DNA of 34,883 nt from CAZVLQ01 sp964628185 (GCA_964628185.1 CAZVLQ010000021.1:1-34883), one strand, 5' to 3'; counted from the first letter of the stretch, positions 16,824-25,463 are shown. Program-made: numbers and translations. The notes: generated by a model not told the origin, from the letters alone.

Positions 16824-16870
16824 GCATGCATTGTACAGCAGCTATTCGTTTCGGGTAGTCTTTGCTTTCC

Positions 16871-17935
16871 ATGACGCTTGCCTCGGAAAAACCTGTTTCC
16901 ATCTCCTGCGATGATTTTTCACGGATGTGCGAATTTGCCCGCCTGATGTGGAATCTGAAACAGCACCCGTCCTACCTGGCCGGGCTTGAGGGCGAATTAC
17001 CCGCCGCCGCCGGCATCGAGCCTGAAACGCCAAGCGTCCTGATGGGGTACGACTTTCATCTGACACCGGAAGGCCCGAGGCTGATCGAGATCAACAATAA
17101 CGCAGGCGGCTTGTATATCGGCGGAGGGCGCTGGCTTCCCCAGCCGGTTCTGCCCGAATGGCATGAAGTACTGGAAAAGAGGCTGTGCGGTATGTTTCCG
17201 GCGGTCTGGCGGTGCATTGCCATCATGGATGAAAAAATCACGCAACAGTATATGTATCCGGAAATGCTCGCCTACGCGGAACTGCTGCGTCGTGAAGGGC
17301 GCCGGGCCTGTGTGGTCAGTCCGGAGCAGATCATATACAAACCCGATGGCCTGTATACCGAAGGCATGCGGCTGGATGCCATTTACAACCGGCATACGGA
17401 TTTTTATCTTGAAGACCCGGCGCTATCCCATATCCGGCATGCCTACGAGGCGGGGCTGGTGCAGTTGAATCCGCATCCGCGCAGTTATGCCCTGCTGGGG
17501 GACAAAAGGAGAATGGTCAGCTGGTGGAAGGCCGGATTTCTCGAAAACTTTCTATCCCCCCGTGACGTCGCTTTTATCCGCCGAATCGTGCCGGAATCCC
17601 GCCTGATGCGGGATATGCAGACCGATCAGGTATGGCGGGAGAGAAAACAGTGGGTGTTCAAGCCCGCCGCCCGGCATGGCGGCAAGGGCGTGCTGCTCGG
17701 ACGGGCCACAAGTCGCCGGCGCTTTGACATGCTTGATGTCGAACAGACCATACTGCAACGCTATATCCCGCCCGGCACCGTGACTGTGGAAGGCCTGCAA
17801 CTAAAATTCGACATTCGTCTCTGCACCTGCGCCGACCGCCTTGTGGCGCTGGCGGGGCGCGTTTGGCAGGGACAGGTGACAAATTTTCGCAGCCAGGGAA
17901 GCGGCTGGGTGCCAATATCCATCTCAAGTCCGTGA
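16871..17935 (+). CDS. ATP-grasp family protein of unknown substrate
   Basis: A 354-aa protein from ATG 16871 (a TTG at 16862 would add three residues). I recognise an ATP-grasp-like enzyme: FKPAARHGGKGV at about residues 263-274 is the nucleotide-binding Lys/Gly loop, and DIRL (about 314) followed by GRVWQGQVTNF (about 329-339) is the C-terminal metal-binding end. Unusually, a second acidic-Asn motif, LIEINNNAGG, lies near residues 71-80, before the ATP loop, where it would normally come after it. This suggests a permuted or duplicated arrangement. ATP-grasp enzymes ligate carboxylates to amines or thiols; the substrate here is unknown. GTGA joins it to the next gene, so it works with the two transferases downstream, probably in making a small conjugate or surface molecule (inference). 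Confidence 0.72.
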   Translation: MTLASEKPVSISCDDFSRMCEFARLMWNLKQHPSYLAGLEGELPAAAGIEPETPSVLMGYDFHLTPEGPRLIEINNNAGGLYIGGGRWLPQPVLPEWHEVLEKRLCGMFPAVWRCIAIMDEKITQQYMYPEMLAYAELLRREGRRACVVSPEQIIYKPDGLYTEGMRLDAIYNRHTDFYLEDPALSHIRHAYEAGLVQLNPHPRSYALLGDKRRMVSWWKAGFLENFLSPRDVAFIRRIVPESRLMRDMQTDQVWRERKQWVFKPAARHGGKGVLLGRATSRRRFDMLDVEQTILQRYIPPGTVTVEGLQLKFDIRLCTCADRLVALAGRVWQGQVTNFRSQGSGWVPISISSP

Positions 17936-18615
17936 GCAGCGTTGGTATTATCATTCCGTTACTGAATGAGTCCGGTAACCTGCCCGGCCTGCTGGCAGAC
18001 TTGCATGGTCTGCATGGAATAGCGCAAATCATTTTCGTGGATGGAGGATCAACGGATGATACCGTGTCGCTGCTTCGCAACGCCGGGGTGGACTGGCTGC
18101 GCTCATCCCGGGGAAGGGCGCAACAGATGAACGCAGGAGCGGCAAAATTAAATTCTGATATTCTTCTTTTTCTTCATGCAGATACGAGATTATCTTCAGG
18201 TAATGTCAAGGCCGTGGAAGAGGTGATGAGGGATCCCGGAGTTGCGGGCGGGCGTTTTAATGTGCGTCTTTCCGGCCGGCGTCCCGCCTTTCGCATCATT
18301 GAATTGTTTATCAATCTGAGATCACGACTGACAAAAATCAGCACCGGTGATCAGGCGATATTCGTGCGCCGTGAAATCTTTGAGCGGCTGGGCGGATTTC
18401 CGGATCAGCCTCTGATGGAAGATGTGGCCTTTTCCCGCAGGCTCAAACGGGAAGGGAAAATCGCCTGCCTTTCCGGGAAGCTTGTCACTTCAAGCCGCCG
18501 CTGGGAGTCGCATGGCGTATTGAGAACTGTTTTGCTTATGTGGTGGCTGCGCCTGCGTTACCGGTTTGGCGCCGATCCGGCGGAACTGAAGCGCCGCTAT
18601 CCGGATACGACATGA
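17932..18615 (+). CDS. TIGR04283-like family 2 glycosyltransferase
   Basis: A GT-A fold transferase of 227 aa. I place the start at GTG 17932, giving VSSVGIIIPLLNE at the N terminus and a four-base GTGA overlap with the ATP-grasp stop; an upstream ATG at 17863 lies inside that gene. Seen: IIFVDGGSTDDT (nucleotide-sugar binding) at about residues 37-48, the DxD-like LHADTR at about 80-85, STGDQAIFVRR, and MEDVAFSRRLKR near 163-174. This pattern matches the small transferase 2 family (TIGR04283) that is often found beside TIGR04282, as here. The sugar donor and acceptor are unknown. No transmembrane segment is obvious. Confidence 0.85.
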   Translation: MSSVGIIIPLLNESGNLPGLLADLHGLHGIAQIIFVDGGSTDDTVSLLRNAGVDWLRSSRGRAQQMNAGAAKLNSDILLFLHADTRLSSGNVKAVEEVMRDPGVAGGRFNVRLSGRRPAFRIIELFINLRSRLTKISTGDQAIFVRREIFERLGGFPDQPLMEDVAFSRRLKREGKIACLSGKLVTSSRRWESHGVLRTVLLMWWLRLRYRFGADPAELKRRYPDTT

Positions 18616-19211
18616 TCCGACCGATTATTTTCTGCAAGGCGCCGGTCGTGGGAAGGGTCAAAACCCGCCTGCAGCCCGATTTTACCCCCGAACAGGCCGC
18701 GGCCATTCATACCGCCATGGCCAGACGGGTCATTGCCCGGGTTCTGCGTCTTTATTCCCATGCATGGCTTGCCGCTGACGATCCCGGGCACCCTTTTTTC
18801 AGGCAGTTTGATATGCCGCTGCTGATACAGGGTAGTGGCGATCTGGGTGATCGTATGCACAGGCTTGCCCGCATCGCGGTCGACCACGGAGCCCGCGGTG
18901 TGCTGCTGCTGGGCACAGACAGCCCTCATATGAGCACCGCCCGCCTGCGCTATGCCGTGCATTATCTCTCGTATTACGACGTGGTCCTGGGTCCCGTCGA
19001 GGACGGTGGCTATGACCTGCTGGCCATGCGCGGATGCCCTGGGGGAATCTTTCGCGCGGTTCGCTGGGGCACTTCATTCGTACTGGCGGATACCCTGGAC
19101 AGGGCGTCGGGGCTGGGATTGGCCTGCCGCTGCCTGAGCACCGGATTTGACGTCGACACGAAGGCTGATCTCGATAGAATGCTTCTAAAAAACGGGGTAC
19201 CTGTTTTTTAG
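18612..19211 (+). CDS. TIGR04282/DUF2064 nucleotidyl- or glycosyltransferase-like protein
   Basis: A 199-aa protein starting at ATG 18612, which overlaps the previous stop as ATGA. It has a GT-A/CofC-like nucleotide-binding fold: CKAPVVGRVKTRL at residues 8-20, QGSGDLGDRM, GTDSPHM, then LGPVEDGGYDLLA and a late DVDT. This is the transferase 1 family (TIGR04282, DUF2064), typically paired with TIGR04283 proteins; substrates are not known to me. The three genes from 16871 form one translationally coupled operon. The stop overlaps the clpA stop by four bases in convergent orientation, and no terminator is visible between them. Confidence 0.86.
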   Translation: MIRPIIFCKAPVVGRVKTRLQPDFTPEQAAAIHTAMARRVIARVLRLYSHAWLAADDPGHPFFRQFDMPLLIQGSGDLGDRMHRLARIAVDHGARGVLLLGTDSPHMSTARLRYAVHYLSYYDVVLGPVEDGGYDLLAMRGCPGGIFRAVRWGTSFVLADTLDRASGLGLACRCLSTGFDVDTKADLDRMLLKNGVPVF

Positions 19212-21442
19212 GCGGGAAAGAGAAGCCTGATAGCGTTCTCCCTGAGCTGTACCTCCACCTTGCCTCCGTGTTGCAGGCTTCCAAACAGGATTTCATCGGC
19301 AAGCGGTTTTTTCAGCGCATCGGAAATCAGCTTGGCCATCGGGCGGGCACCCATACAGGCGTCATAACCGTGCCTGGCCAGCCAGTCTCTGGCATCCTCG
19401 CAGACATCAATGGTTACGCCCTTGCTCTCCAGCTGGGTTTCCAGCTCCATGATAAATTTGTCCACCACATGACGGATGGTTGCCGCATCGAGTGAAGCAA
19501 ACGCAATAATGCTATCAAGACGGTTGCGGAATTCCGGAGAGAATATCCGCTTGATGGCCTCGGTGTTGTCTCCGTGACCGGATTGCGGCGCAAAGCCGAT
19601 ACTGGACCTGTTCAGCTCATAGCTGCCGGCATTGCTGGTCATGATGAGTATGGCATGACGAAAATCCGCTGAACGGCCGGTATTATCTGTCAGTTTACCG
19701 TGATCCATCACCTGCAATAACACATTGAACAAGTCCGGATGCGCTTTTTCAAACTCGTCAAGCAGCAGCACGGCGTGAGGGTGTTTGCTGACAGCTTCCG
19801 TCAGCAACCCCCCCTGGTCGAATCCCACATAGCCGGGAGGTGAACCGATCAGCCGTGAAACCGAATGTGCTTCCATGTACTCGGACATGTCGAAGCGGAT
19901 CAGTTCCAGGCCGAGGATGCGCGCCAGCTGACGTGCCACCTCGGTTTTGCCGACGCCCGTGGGCCCGGTGAACAGAAAGCTGCCGATGGGCTTTTCCGGG
20001 TTACCCAGGCCGGCGCGGGAAAGCTTGATGGCGCCGGCCAGGGCTGCGATGGCTTCATCCTGGCCATAGACTGATAACTTCAGGTTGCGTTCGAGGTGTC
20101 CCAGACTTTTCCTGTCGGAGGCGGAAACGCTGTGCGGCGGGATGCGGGCCATGCGTGCAACGACTGTCTCGATATCCGTGACCGTCAACTGTTTCTTGCG
20201 TTTTGCTTCCGGCCGCACCCTGACCGCCGCCCCGGCCTCATCCAGCACGTCGATGGCGGAATCGGGCAGGTTGCGTTCATGCAGGTGGCGGCTCGCCAGT
20301 TCCGCGGCCGACTTGACGGCTGCCTGGCTGTAACGTACGCCGTGATGTTCCTCCAGATGCGGCTTTAGTCCCTGCAGAATCCGGATGCATTCGGAAACAT
20401 CCGGCGCCGGCACGTCGATCTTCTGAAAACGCCGGGACAGGGCTCGATCCTTCTCAAACAAGGCCCGGTATTCCTGGTAGGTCGTGGCGCCGATACAGCG
20501 CAGCTCGCCGCCCGCCAGCGTTGGTTTGAGCAGGTTGGATGCATCCATCGCTCCTCCGCTGGCGGCGCCCGCACCGATAAGTGTGTGAATTTCATCGATA
20601 AACAGAATGGCGTGCTTCTTTTTCTCCAGTTCCTTAAGTACCGCTTTAAGGCGCTCCTCGAAATCGCCGCGATACTTGGTGCCGGCAAGCAGGGCGCCCA
20701 TATCCAGGGTGTAAATCTGCGCATCGGAGATTACATCGGGAACGTCACCTTCGACGATTTTTCTTGCCAGACCCTCGGCAATGGCGGTTTTACCTACGCC
20801 GGCCTCGCCAACCAGCAGGGGGTTGTTCTTGCGGCGTCGGCACAGGATGTGCATGCACCGTTCCAGCTCATTTTTACGCCCGACCAGCGGATCGATTCTG
20901 CCCTGCATGGCGCGCGCATTAAGATCAATTGTGAAACGAGCGAGCGGCGAGGAAGACCGCTTCTGCCGCGTCTGTTCGATGGGATGGGGCAGTTCTCTGG
21001 ACTCGATGGCTTCATGTTTGCGAACGCCATGGGCGATAAAATTAACGACATCGAGCCGGCTGATGCCCATCTCCTTCAGGAAATAGACGGCGTATGAGTC
21101 TTTTTCTGAAAAAATGGCCGCCAGAATATAGGCACCGTTCACCTCCTGCTTGCCGGCGGACTGCACCTGCATCACCGCGCGCTGAATGACGCGTTGCAGG
21201 GCGATGCTGGCGGTGGTTTCACCGGCGCCTTCAGGAAGAACCGCGATATGCTCGGATATGTATTCCCGCAGACGAACGCGCAGGCCCTCCACATCGGCAT
21301 TGCACGCTCCCAGTACGGCCTCCGCTTCGGTATTGTCCAGCAGACCCAGAAGCAGGTGTTCCACTGTTACAAACTCGTTACGGTGCAGGTGAGCCGAGCG
21401 GAAGACGTCATTCAGGGTACGTTCGAGTTCGTCATTCAGCAT
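19208..21442 (-). CDS. clpA: ATP-dependent Clp protease unfoldase subunit ClpA
   Basis: Hexameric AAA+ unfoldase that feeds substrates, including ClpS-delivered N-degron proteins, into ClpP. The 744-aa protein has a Clp N-domain repeat (1-140), AAA-1 with GEAGVGKT at 212-219 and ILFIDEIH, and AAA-2 with GPTGVGKT at about 490 and VLLLDEFEKAH, then a D2-small domain. The tripeptide IGF in SSIGFAPQ corresponds to the ClpP-docking loop (IGL in E. coli). No middle coiled coil is present, which separates it from ClpB and ClpC. I start at ATG 21442, with GGAG eight bases upstream; an 11-codon extension would overlap clpS further. It overlaps clpS by seven bases, so the two form a clpS-clpA operon. 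ClpP is not in the window. Confidence 0.96.
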   Translation of the reverse strand: MLNDELERTLNDVFRSAHLHRNEFVTVEHLLLGLLDNTEAEAVLGACNADVEGLRVRLREYISEHIAVLPEGAGETTASIALQRVIQRAVMQVQSAGKQEVNGAYILAAIFSEKDSYAVYFLKEMGISRLDVVNFIAHGVRKHEAIESRELPHPIEQTRQKRSSSPLARFTIDLNARAMQGRIDPLVGRKNELERCMHILCRRRKNNPLLVGEAGVGKTAIAEGLARKIVEGDVPDVISDAQIYTLDMGALLAGTKYRGDFEERLKAVLKELEKKKHAILFIDEIHTLIGAGAASGGAMDASNLLKPTLAGGELRCIGATTYQEYRALFEKDRALSRRFQKIDVPAPDVSECIRILQGLKPHLEEHHGVRYSQAAVKSAAELASRHLHERNLPDSAIDVLDEAGAAVRVRPEAKRKKQLTVTDIETVVARMARIPPHSVSASDRKSLGHLERNLKLSVYGQDEAIAALAGAIKLSRAGLGNPEKPIGSFLFTGPTGVGKTEVARQLARILGLELIRFDMSEYMEAHSVSRLIGSPPGYVGFDQGGLLTEAVSKHPHAVLLLDEFEKAHPDLFNVLLQVMDHGKLTDNTGRSADFRHAILIMTSNAGSYELNRSSIGFAPQSGHGDNTEAIKRIFSPEFRNRLDSIIAFASLDAATIRHVVDKFIMELETQLESKGVTIDVCEDARDWLARHGYDACMGARPMAKLISDALKKPLADEILFGSLQHGGKVEVQLRENAIRLLFPA

Positions 21443-21765
21443 GTCTTTTCTCCATAAGCCTTCTCCATGATGCACTGAAGCGGATGTCCGTGTTCCCGAC
21501 TGGTTTGTCGTACCAGCGTCACCTTGCTTTCAGCAATCTCGAAGGGATAGAGGCCGCATACACCGCGGCCCTTGTGGTGAACAGCAAGCATGATGAGGGT
21601 GGCTTCGGACCCGGATTTCTGGAAAAATTGGCACAGGATATCAACGACAAAATCCATGGGCGTGAAGTCGTCATTCAGTATAATAACCTGGTATAATGGC
21701 GGTTTTTCAAGGCGCGGCTTGTCCTTGACGGTCTGTAGATCTGGTTCGTGAATCAGTATGGCCAT
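21436..21765 (-). CDS. clpS: ATP-dependent Clp protease adaptor ClpS
   Basis: Adaptor that binds N-terminal Leu, Phe, Tyr or Trp and delivers the protein to ClpA. From ATG 21765 the product is 109 aa; an ATG at 21777 would add four residues, and neither has a strong ribosome-binding site. The binding-pocket residues are present: NDDFTPM (the N, D, D and the Met gate) and the His of HHKGRGVCG. The N-terminal roughly 27 residues form the flexible extension that modulates ClpA. It is upstream of and overlapping clpA. With Aat at 7.9 kb it provides both the writer and the reader of the Leu/Phe N-degron branch. Confidence 0.95.
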   Translation of the reverse strand: MAILIHEPDLQTVKDKPRLEKPPLYQVIILNDDFTPMDFVVDILCQFFQKSGSEATLIMLAVHHKGRGVCGLYPFEIAESKVTLVRQTSREHGHPLQCIMEKAYGEKTC

Positions 21766-21828
21766 AAATGAAAGCATAACCTATTTGGGGTGTAAAAACC
21801 AAGTATCAATGCAACATGGTGAGGGAAA

Positions 21829-22587
21829 ATGCACATGTTAAAATGTCTGTTGTGGGATGTGGACGGCACGTTGGCGGATACGGAGCGTGACGGTCATCGG
21901 GTCGCTTTCAACCGTGCCTTTGCGGAGGCCGGTATTGCGCGTCGCTGGGATGAGCGAACCTACGGCGAGCTTCTGTCAATTACCGGCGGCAAGGAGCGTA
22001 TCCGCTATGATATCGAGTACGGCGCCATGCCGGAGATGAGCGATGCTGAAATTGTGAGGTTACATGCCCGCAAAACCGTGTTTTACCGACGGCTGATTGC
22101 CGGGAGAGGTATACCGTTAAGACCCGGTGTCAGGCGCATGCTGGAAGCGGCTCATGGTGCGGGCATCAGAATCGGGGTGGCGACCACCACTACCCCGGCA
22201 GCGCTGGAAGCCCTGATCGAGCATTCCCTGGGGGTGGTGTGGTTTGACCGTTTTGCCGTGCTGGCGGCGGGTGATATTGTTTCTGCCAAGAAGCCCGCAC
22301 CTGATATTTATATCCATGCCATGGAGAAGATGGAAGCAAGGCGTGAAGAAACGCTTGCGCTGGAGGATTCAGGCAATGGCTGGAAGGCGGCACAGGCAGC
22401 CGGGCTGAAGTGCGTGGTGACGGTGAACGGCTATACGAGAAATCAGGATTTCCATGGCGCAGATCTGGTTACATCCGGCTTTGGAGAGCCGGAAGGGGAG
22501 GCAATTGAGGTGTTGTCCAATCCTCACGGATTAAGCGACCTTCACCACATTCACCTGGACCATCTCAGGAGGATCATGCATGGCTGA
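21829..22587 (+). CDS. CbbY/PGMB-like HAD hydrolase
   Basis: A haloacid-dehalogenase superfamily phosphatase of 252 aa. The nucleophile and acid/base pair are D10 and D12 in WDVDGTLADTE; motif II is the Thr run ATTTT, motif III KKPAPDIY, and motif IV EDSGNGWKAA. An alpha-helical cap lies between motifs I and II, typical of the CbbY/beta-phosphoglucomutase subfamily. CbbY proteins dephosphorylate the Rubisco inhibitor xylulose bisphosphate in autotrophs, but no Calvin-cycle gene is in view, so the substrate is open. GAGGG at 21821-21825 suits either ATG 21829 or ATG 21835. It overlaps tatD by eight bases. Confidence 0.88.
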   Translation: MHMLKCLLWDVDGTLADTERDGHRVAFNRAFAEAGIARRWDERTYGELLSITGGKERIRYDIEYGAMPEMSDAEIVRLHARKTVFYRRLIAGRGIPLRPGVRRMLEAAHGAGIRIGVATTTTPAALEALIEHSLGVVWFDRFAVLAAGDIVSAKKPAPDIYIHAMEKMEARREETLALEDSGNGWKAAQAAGLKCVVTVNGYTRNQDFHGADLVTSGFGEPEGEAIEVLSNPHGLSDLHHIHLDHLRRIMHG

Positions 22588-23365
22588 TATTCGCCTGGTG
22601 GACAGTCACTGCCATCCTGATTTTCACCATTTTGATCATGACCGGAATGATGTATTTGTGCGTTTTTCAGCCGCGGGCGGGCGCTGGCTCGTAGCGGTGG
22701 CCGTGGATATGGAAGACCTGCCTCGCCTGTTTGCCCTGGCGGAGAAGCGGGAGAACGTGTTTTGCAGTGTGGGCCTGCATCCGAACCAGGAAGTAACCGA
22801 TGAACCCTCGCTGGAGCATTTGTGTGAAGCAGCGGCGCACCCGAAATGCGTGGCCATCGGTGAAACCGGCATGGATTTTTTCCGCCGGCACATATCGCCG
22901 GAAATACAGGAACAGCGTTTCCGCCGACATATCCGGGCCGCGCGACAGCTTGGCAAGCCGGTTATCGTGCATATGCGAGAAGCCGCCGAAGTATCGTTGC
23001 GTATTCTGAAACAGGAGGGGGTGGAGACTTGCGGCGGCATCATGCACTGTTTTTCTTCCACATGGGATGTGGCCAGGCAGGCGCTGGATATGGGCATGTT
23101 TATTTCCTTCGCCGGTAACGTCACGTTCCGGCACAACGAGGAATTGCGCGATGTGGCGGCCAGGGTGCCGGCGGAGCGGCTGCTGATTGAAACCGATTCC
23201 CCCTATCTTGCGCCTGTACCCGTACGCGGCAAACGAAACGAACCGGCCCTGGTACTGCATGTGGCTGAATGCCTGGCCGGTGAAAGGCGCACATCCACTG
23301 AACATCTGGCTCGCACGACGGCCGCCAACGCCTGTCGTGCGTTTGGCGTTGATCCGTCCCTGTAA
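22580..23365 (+). CDS. TatD family metal-dependent deoxyribonuclease
   Basis: A TIM-barrel metallohydrolase of 261 aa related to TatD, YcfH and YjjV, acting as 3'-5' DNase in DNA repair or turnover. Seen in order: DSHCHPDF at 8-15 (metal ligands H10 and H12), GLHPNQ, GETGMDFFR (the acidic ligand), HMREA, MHCFSS and ETDSPYLAP (the final Asp). AGGAGG at 22567-22572 sits seven bases before the ATG and inside the end of the HAD gene, so the two are translationally coupled. The subfamily cannot be settled by eye. It converges with the cyclic-nucleotide-binding gene with only four bases between stops. Confidence 0.93.
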   Translation: MADIRLVDSHCHPDFHHFDHDRNDVFVRFSAAGGRWLVAVAVDMEDLPRLFALAEKRENVFCSVGLHPNQEVTDEPSLEHLCEAAAHPKCVAIGETGMDFFRRHISPEIQEQRFRRHIRAARQLGKPVIVHMREAAEVSLRILKQEGVETCGGIMHCFSSTWDVARQALDMGMFISFAGNVTFRHNEELRDVAARVPAERLLIETDSPYLAPVPVRGKRNEPALVLHVAECLAGERRTSTEHLARTTAANACRAFGVDPSL

Positions 23366-23369
23366 TCGT

Positions 23370-23876
23370 CTATTTTTTGACGGCGCCGTACATGAAGGCC
23401 AGGGAAGCCTTGTATTGATCAAGCAACCTGGCGCTAAAGCGATCCAGGGCCTTGACGAGGAATTGCAGCAGGCAAATAGCAATGCGCGGATGGCTGTCGC
23501 AGATATGATCAAACCTTTCCCTGGACAATCTGGCCAGCCTGCAATCCGACAGGGCCTTGGCTGTTCCTACATGCGGCTGATTGCCCACAAAGCCCATAAT
23601 CCCGGCCACATTGCAGGGCGTTAGCTGGATATGCAACGGGCTGCCCTGTTCATTAAAGCGGTTAGGCGAGAAGATTTCCAACTTGCCGTCAAGAATGATC
23701 AGCAGGTCATTGGGGCCGGAGTCTCCCTCGGTATACAGCACGCTCCCGGCGGCATGCCGCGAGACGGTTAAATAGCGCGCCAGCACATCGATATCATCCC
23801 CGGTCAGACTACCGCAAAGCGGCATTTGGGAAATTTCTTCCGACAACCCGGAGTCGTTACAGCCATACTCGATCAT
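23370..23876 (-). CDS. Stand-alone cyclic-nucleotide-binding domain protein
   Basis: A 168-aa protein dominated by one cNMP-binding beta-roll (about residues 20-140). Recognisable parts are GSVLYTEGDSGPNDLLIILDG at the front and MGFVGNQPHVGTAKALSDC in the phosphate-binding cassette region, then RLARLSRERF. The canonical GE...RxA of the ligand pocket is altered to GIMGF...HVGTAKA, so cAMP or cGMP binding is uncertain. There is no helix-turn-helix after the domain, only about 30 helical residues, so it is not a CRP/FNR regulator. It may act as a sensor or regulatory subunit for another protein. AGGAG lies nine bases before the ATG. It is convergent with tatD and has its own probable promoter. 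Confidence 0.82.
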   Translation of the reverse strand: MIEYGCNDSGLSEEISQMPLCGSLTGDDIDVLARYLTVSRHAAGSVLYTEGDSGPNDLLIILDGKLEIFSPNRFNEQGSPLHIQLTPCNVAGIMGFVGNQPHVGTAKALSDCRLARLSRERFDHICDSHPRIAICLLQFLVKALDRFSARLLDQYKASLAFMYGAVKK

Positions 23877-23941
23877 GATCCTACTCCTGTGTATTCAGCC
23901 GGCATCGAGTCTGAATCGAACGGAATCAAGCGCAGGCTGAT

Positions 23942-23970
23942 AATTTAAATGAATGCCGGGCAGGATACAA
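23942..23970 (-). promoter_or_regulatory. Possible sigma70 promoter for the cNMP-binding gene
   Basis: On the minus strand TTGTAT (23965-23970) and TAAATT (23942-23947) are separated by 17 bases, four of six consensus matches each, 66 bases upstream of the start codon at 23876. The rest of the 208-base gap to tadA shows nothing I can assign. Confidence 0.35.
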
Positions 23971-24084
23971 TAACAAACCTGATGTTCAACCGGATTGAAA
24001 GTCCGACAGACTAGGCACTGGAATTTATCCCTTTTCACGATTGTTCCGTGGTAAATCGAACAGTGGCCAGGTGGATGCCGTGCC

Positions 24085-24543
24085 TCATCGCCGTTGTCTT
24101 CGTTGTCCGAAAAAATCCTTTAACAGTACGGCGCTTTCTTCCGCCAGAATCCCGCCTTCTACGACTGGCTGGTGATTCAGGCGGGCATCCGACAGGATGT
24201 GATAGAGGGATCCCGCCGCTCCCGTCTTGGGATCTGCGGCGGCATAAACGACGCGGGAGATGCGTGCATGAACAATGGCGCCGGCGCACATCAGGCAGGG
24301 CTCCAGCGTGACATAAAGCGTGCCGCCGGTCAGGCGGTAGTTGCAGACCGCCTTGCAGGCGGCGCGAATCGCGCGTATCTCGGCATGCGCGGATGGATCG
24401 TGCAGCGAAATCGGGGCGTTGTACGAGCTAAATATGCGCCCGTCCGCAAGCACCACGGTCGCGCCTACAGGCACTTCTGAAAATTCAGCCGCAATTTCAG
24501 CATGTTGTAAGGCCATATTCATGTAATGGATGTCAATATTCAC
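24085..24543 (-). CDS. tadA: tRNA-specific adenosine deaminase
   Basis: Deaminates A34 to inosine in tRNA-Arg(ACG) so one tRNA reads CGU, CGC and CGA. The zinc site is intact: HAEIRAI (H53, catalytic E55) and EPCLMC (C83, C86), followed by the tRNA-contacting DPKTGAAGSLYH segment typical of TadA. The start is uncertain: a TTG at 24552, GTG at 24543 and ATG at 24522 are in frame. I prefer GTG 24543, whose N terminus (IHYMNMALQHAE) aligns best with E. coli TadA and gives 152 aa. It follows the two ABC permease genes with a small gap or overlap and may be read from the same transcript. Confidence 0.94.
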   Translation of the reverse strand: MNIDIHYMNMALQHAEIAAEFSEVPVGATVVLADGRIFSSYNAPISLHDPSAHAEIRAIRAACKAVCNYRLTGGTLYVTLEPCLMCAGAIVHARISRVVYAAADPKTGAAGSLYHILSDARLNHQPVVEGGILAEESAVLLKDFFGQRRQRR

Positions 24544-24548
24544 GGGCT

Positions 24549-25463
24549 TCAATGTTGATTTTCCAGTAGTCTGGGATCAAGTGCATCCCGCAATCCTTCG
24601 CCGAGGAGATTATAGCCAAGCACGGTAATCAGAATGGCCAGGCCGGGGTACAGCGACAGCCACCAGGCAATCTGAATATTATCCTTGCCTTCGGTGAGAA
24701 TGTTGCCCCAGGAAGCATCGGGTGGTTGCACGCCCAGGCCGAGGAAGGAGAGCCCCGATTCAAGCAAAACTGCACCGGCGATGCCGAGTACCGCGGATAC
24801 CAGAATCGGTCCGATGGCGTTGGGCAGTAAATAGCGCCAGACAAGACGAACCGCCGGCACGCCCAGACTCTCCGCGGCCAGTACGAATTCACGGCTGCGC
24901 AGGGACAGCAACTCGGCTCTCACCAGCCTGGCGACACCCATCCATGAAGTAAAACCGATCACGATCATGATATTCCAGATGGAGGGCTCGAGAAAGGCGA
25001 TGACGGCAAGAATCAGGAAAAAAGTGGGAAAACAAAGCACCATATCCGTGCCGCGCATGATGACGGCGTCAATATGGCCGCCGGCATAGCCGGCCAGTGC
25101 ACCCAGCATCACGCCGATGGCAATGGCGATGCCGACGGCGACAAACCCGACCGACAGCGATACCCGCGCCCCGAACAGCATACGGGAAAATACATCGCGG
25201 CCCAGTGTATCCGTGCCGCACCAGTGTTCCCACGAGGGCGGCAGCAGGATGGCTTTGACGTTGATCGCGACCGGGTCATAAGGCGCGATCCAGGGCGCAA
25301 GCACGGCAAGTACGGCAACTGCCAGCACGATGAGCCCGCCTGTCAGCATCAGCGGATGATTTGCCCACAAGAGGGCGGCAAGGTGTGGGGAGTGAGCGAG
25401 GGGTTGATTTTTCATTCCCTCCGGGCTTGTCTTTTTCCGTCTCACGTTTAACGCCTCATTCAT
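24549..25463 (-). CDS. Dipeptide/oligopeptide-type ABC transporter permease (DppC/OppC/YejE family)
   Basis: A 304-aa inner-membrane permease. The N-terminal segment includes a transmembrane helix (about 38-60) followed by GTDTLGRDVFSRML, the OppC-type N-terminal signature (GTDxxGRDxxSR). Five further membrane helices surround the EAA loop EFVLAAESLGVPAVRLVWRY, which docks on the ATPase. Substrates in this family are peptides, nickel or microcin-like compounds; it cannot be decided here. The ATG at 25463 overlaps the stop of the partner permease as ATGA. No ATPase or solute-binding gene adjoins it: tadA follows directly. Confidence 0.93.
   Translation of the reverse strand: MNEALNVRRKKTSPEGMKNQPLAHSPHLAALLWANHPLMLTGGLIVLAVAVLAVLAPWIAPYDPVAINVKAILLPPSWEHWCGTDTLGRDVFSRMLFGARVSLSVGFVAVGIAIAIGVMLGALAGYAGGHIDAVIMRGTDMVLCFPTFFLILAVIAFLEPSIWNIMIVIGFTSWMGVARLVRAELLSLRSREFVLAAESLGVPAVRLVWRYLLPNAIGPILVSAVLGIAGAVLLESGLSFLGLGVQPPDASWGNILTEGKDNIQIAWWLSLYPGLAILITVLGYNLLGEGLRDALDPRLLENQH

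Noticed and set aside
16830..16835. TACAAT on the minus strand as -10 box for rlmN
   Set aside because: No -35 at the proper distance, and the position would put transcription start at the start codon itself.
17863..17932. Upstream ATG start for the TIGR04283-like transferase
   Set aside because: It would add 23 residues lying inside the ATP-grasp gene and ahead of the typical N-terminal strand; GTG 17932 gives a GTGA overlap and a normal start.
23999..24009. AAGTCCGACAG identical to part of the fold-back element end
   Set aside because: Only 11 bases match, with no second arm nearby; a chance match or an unrecognisable remnant.
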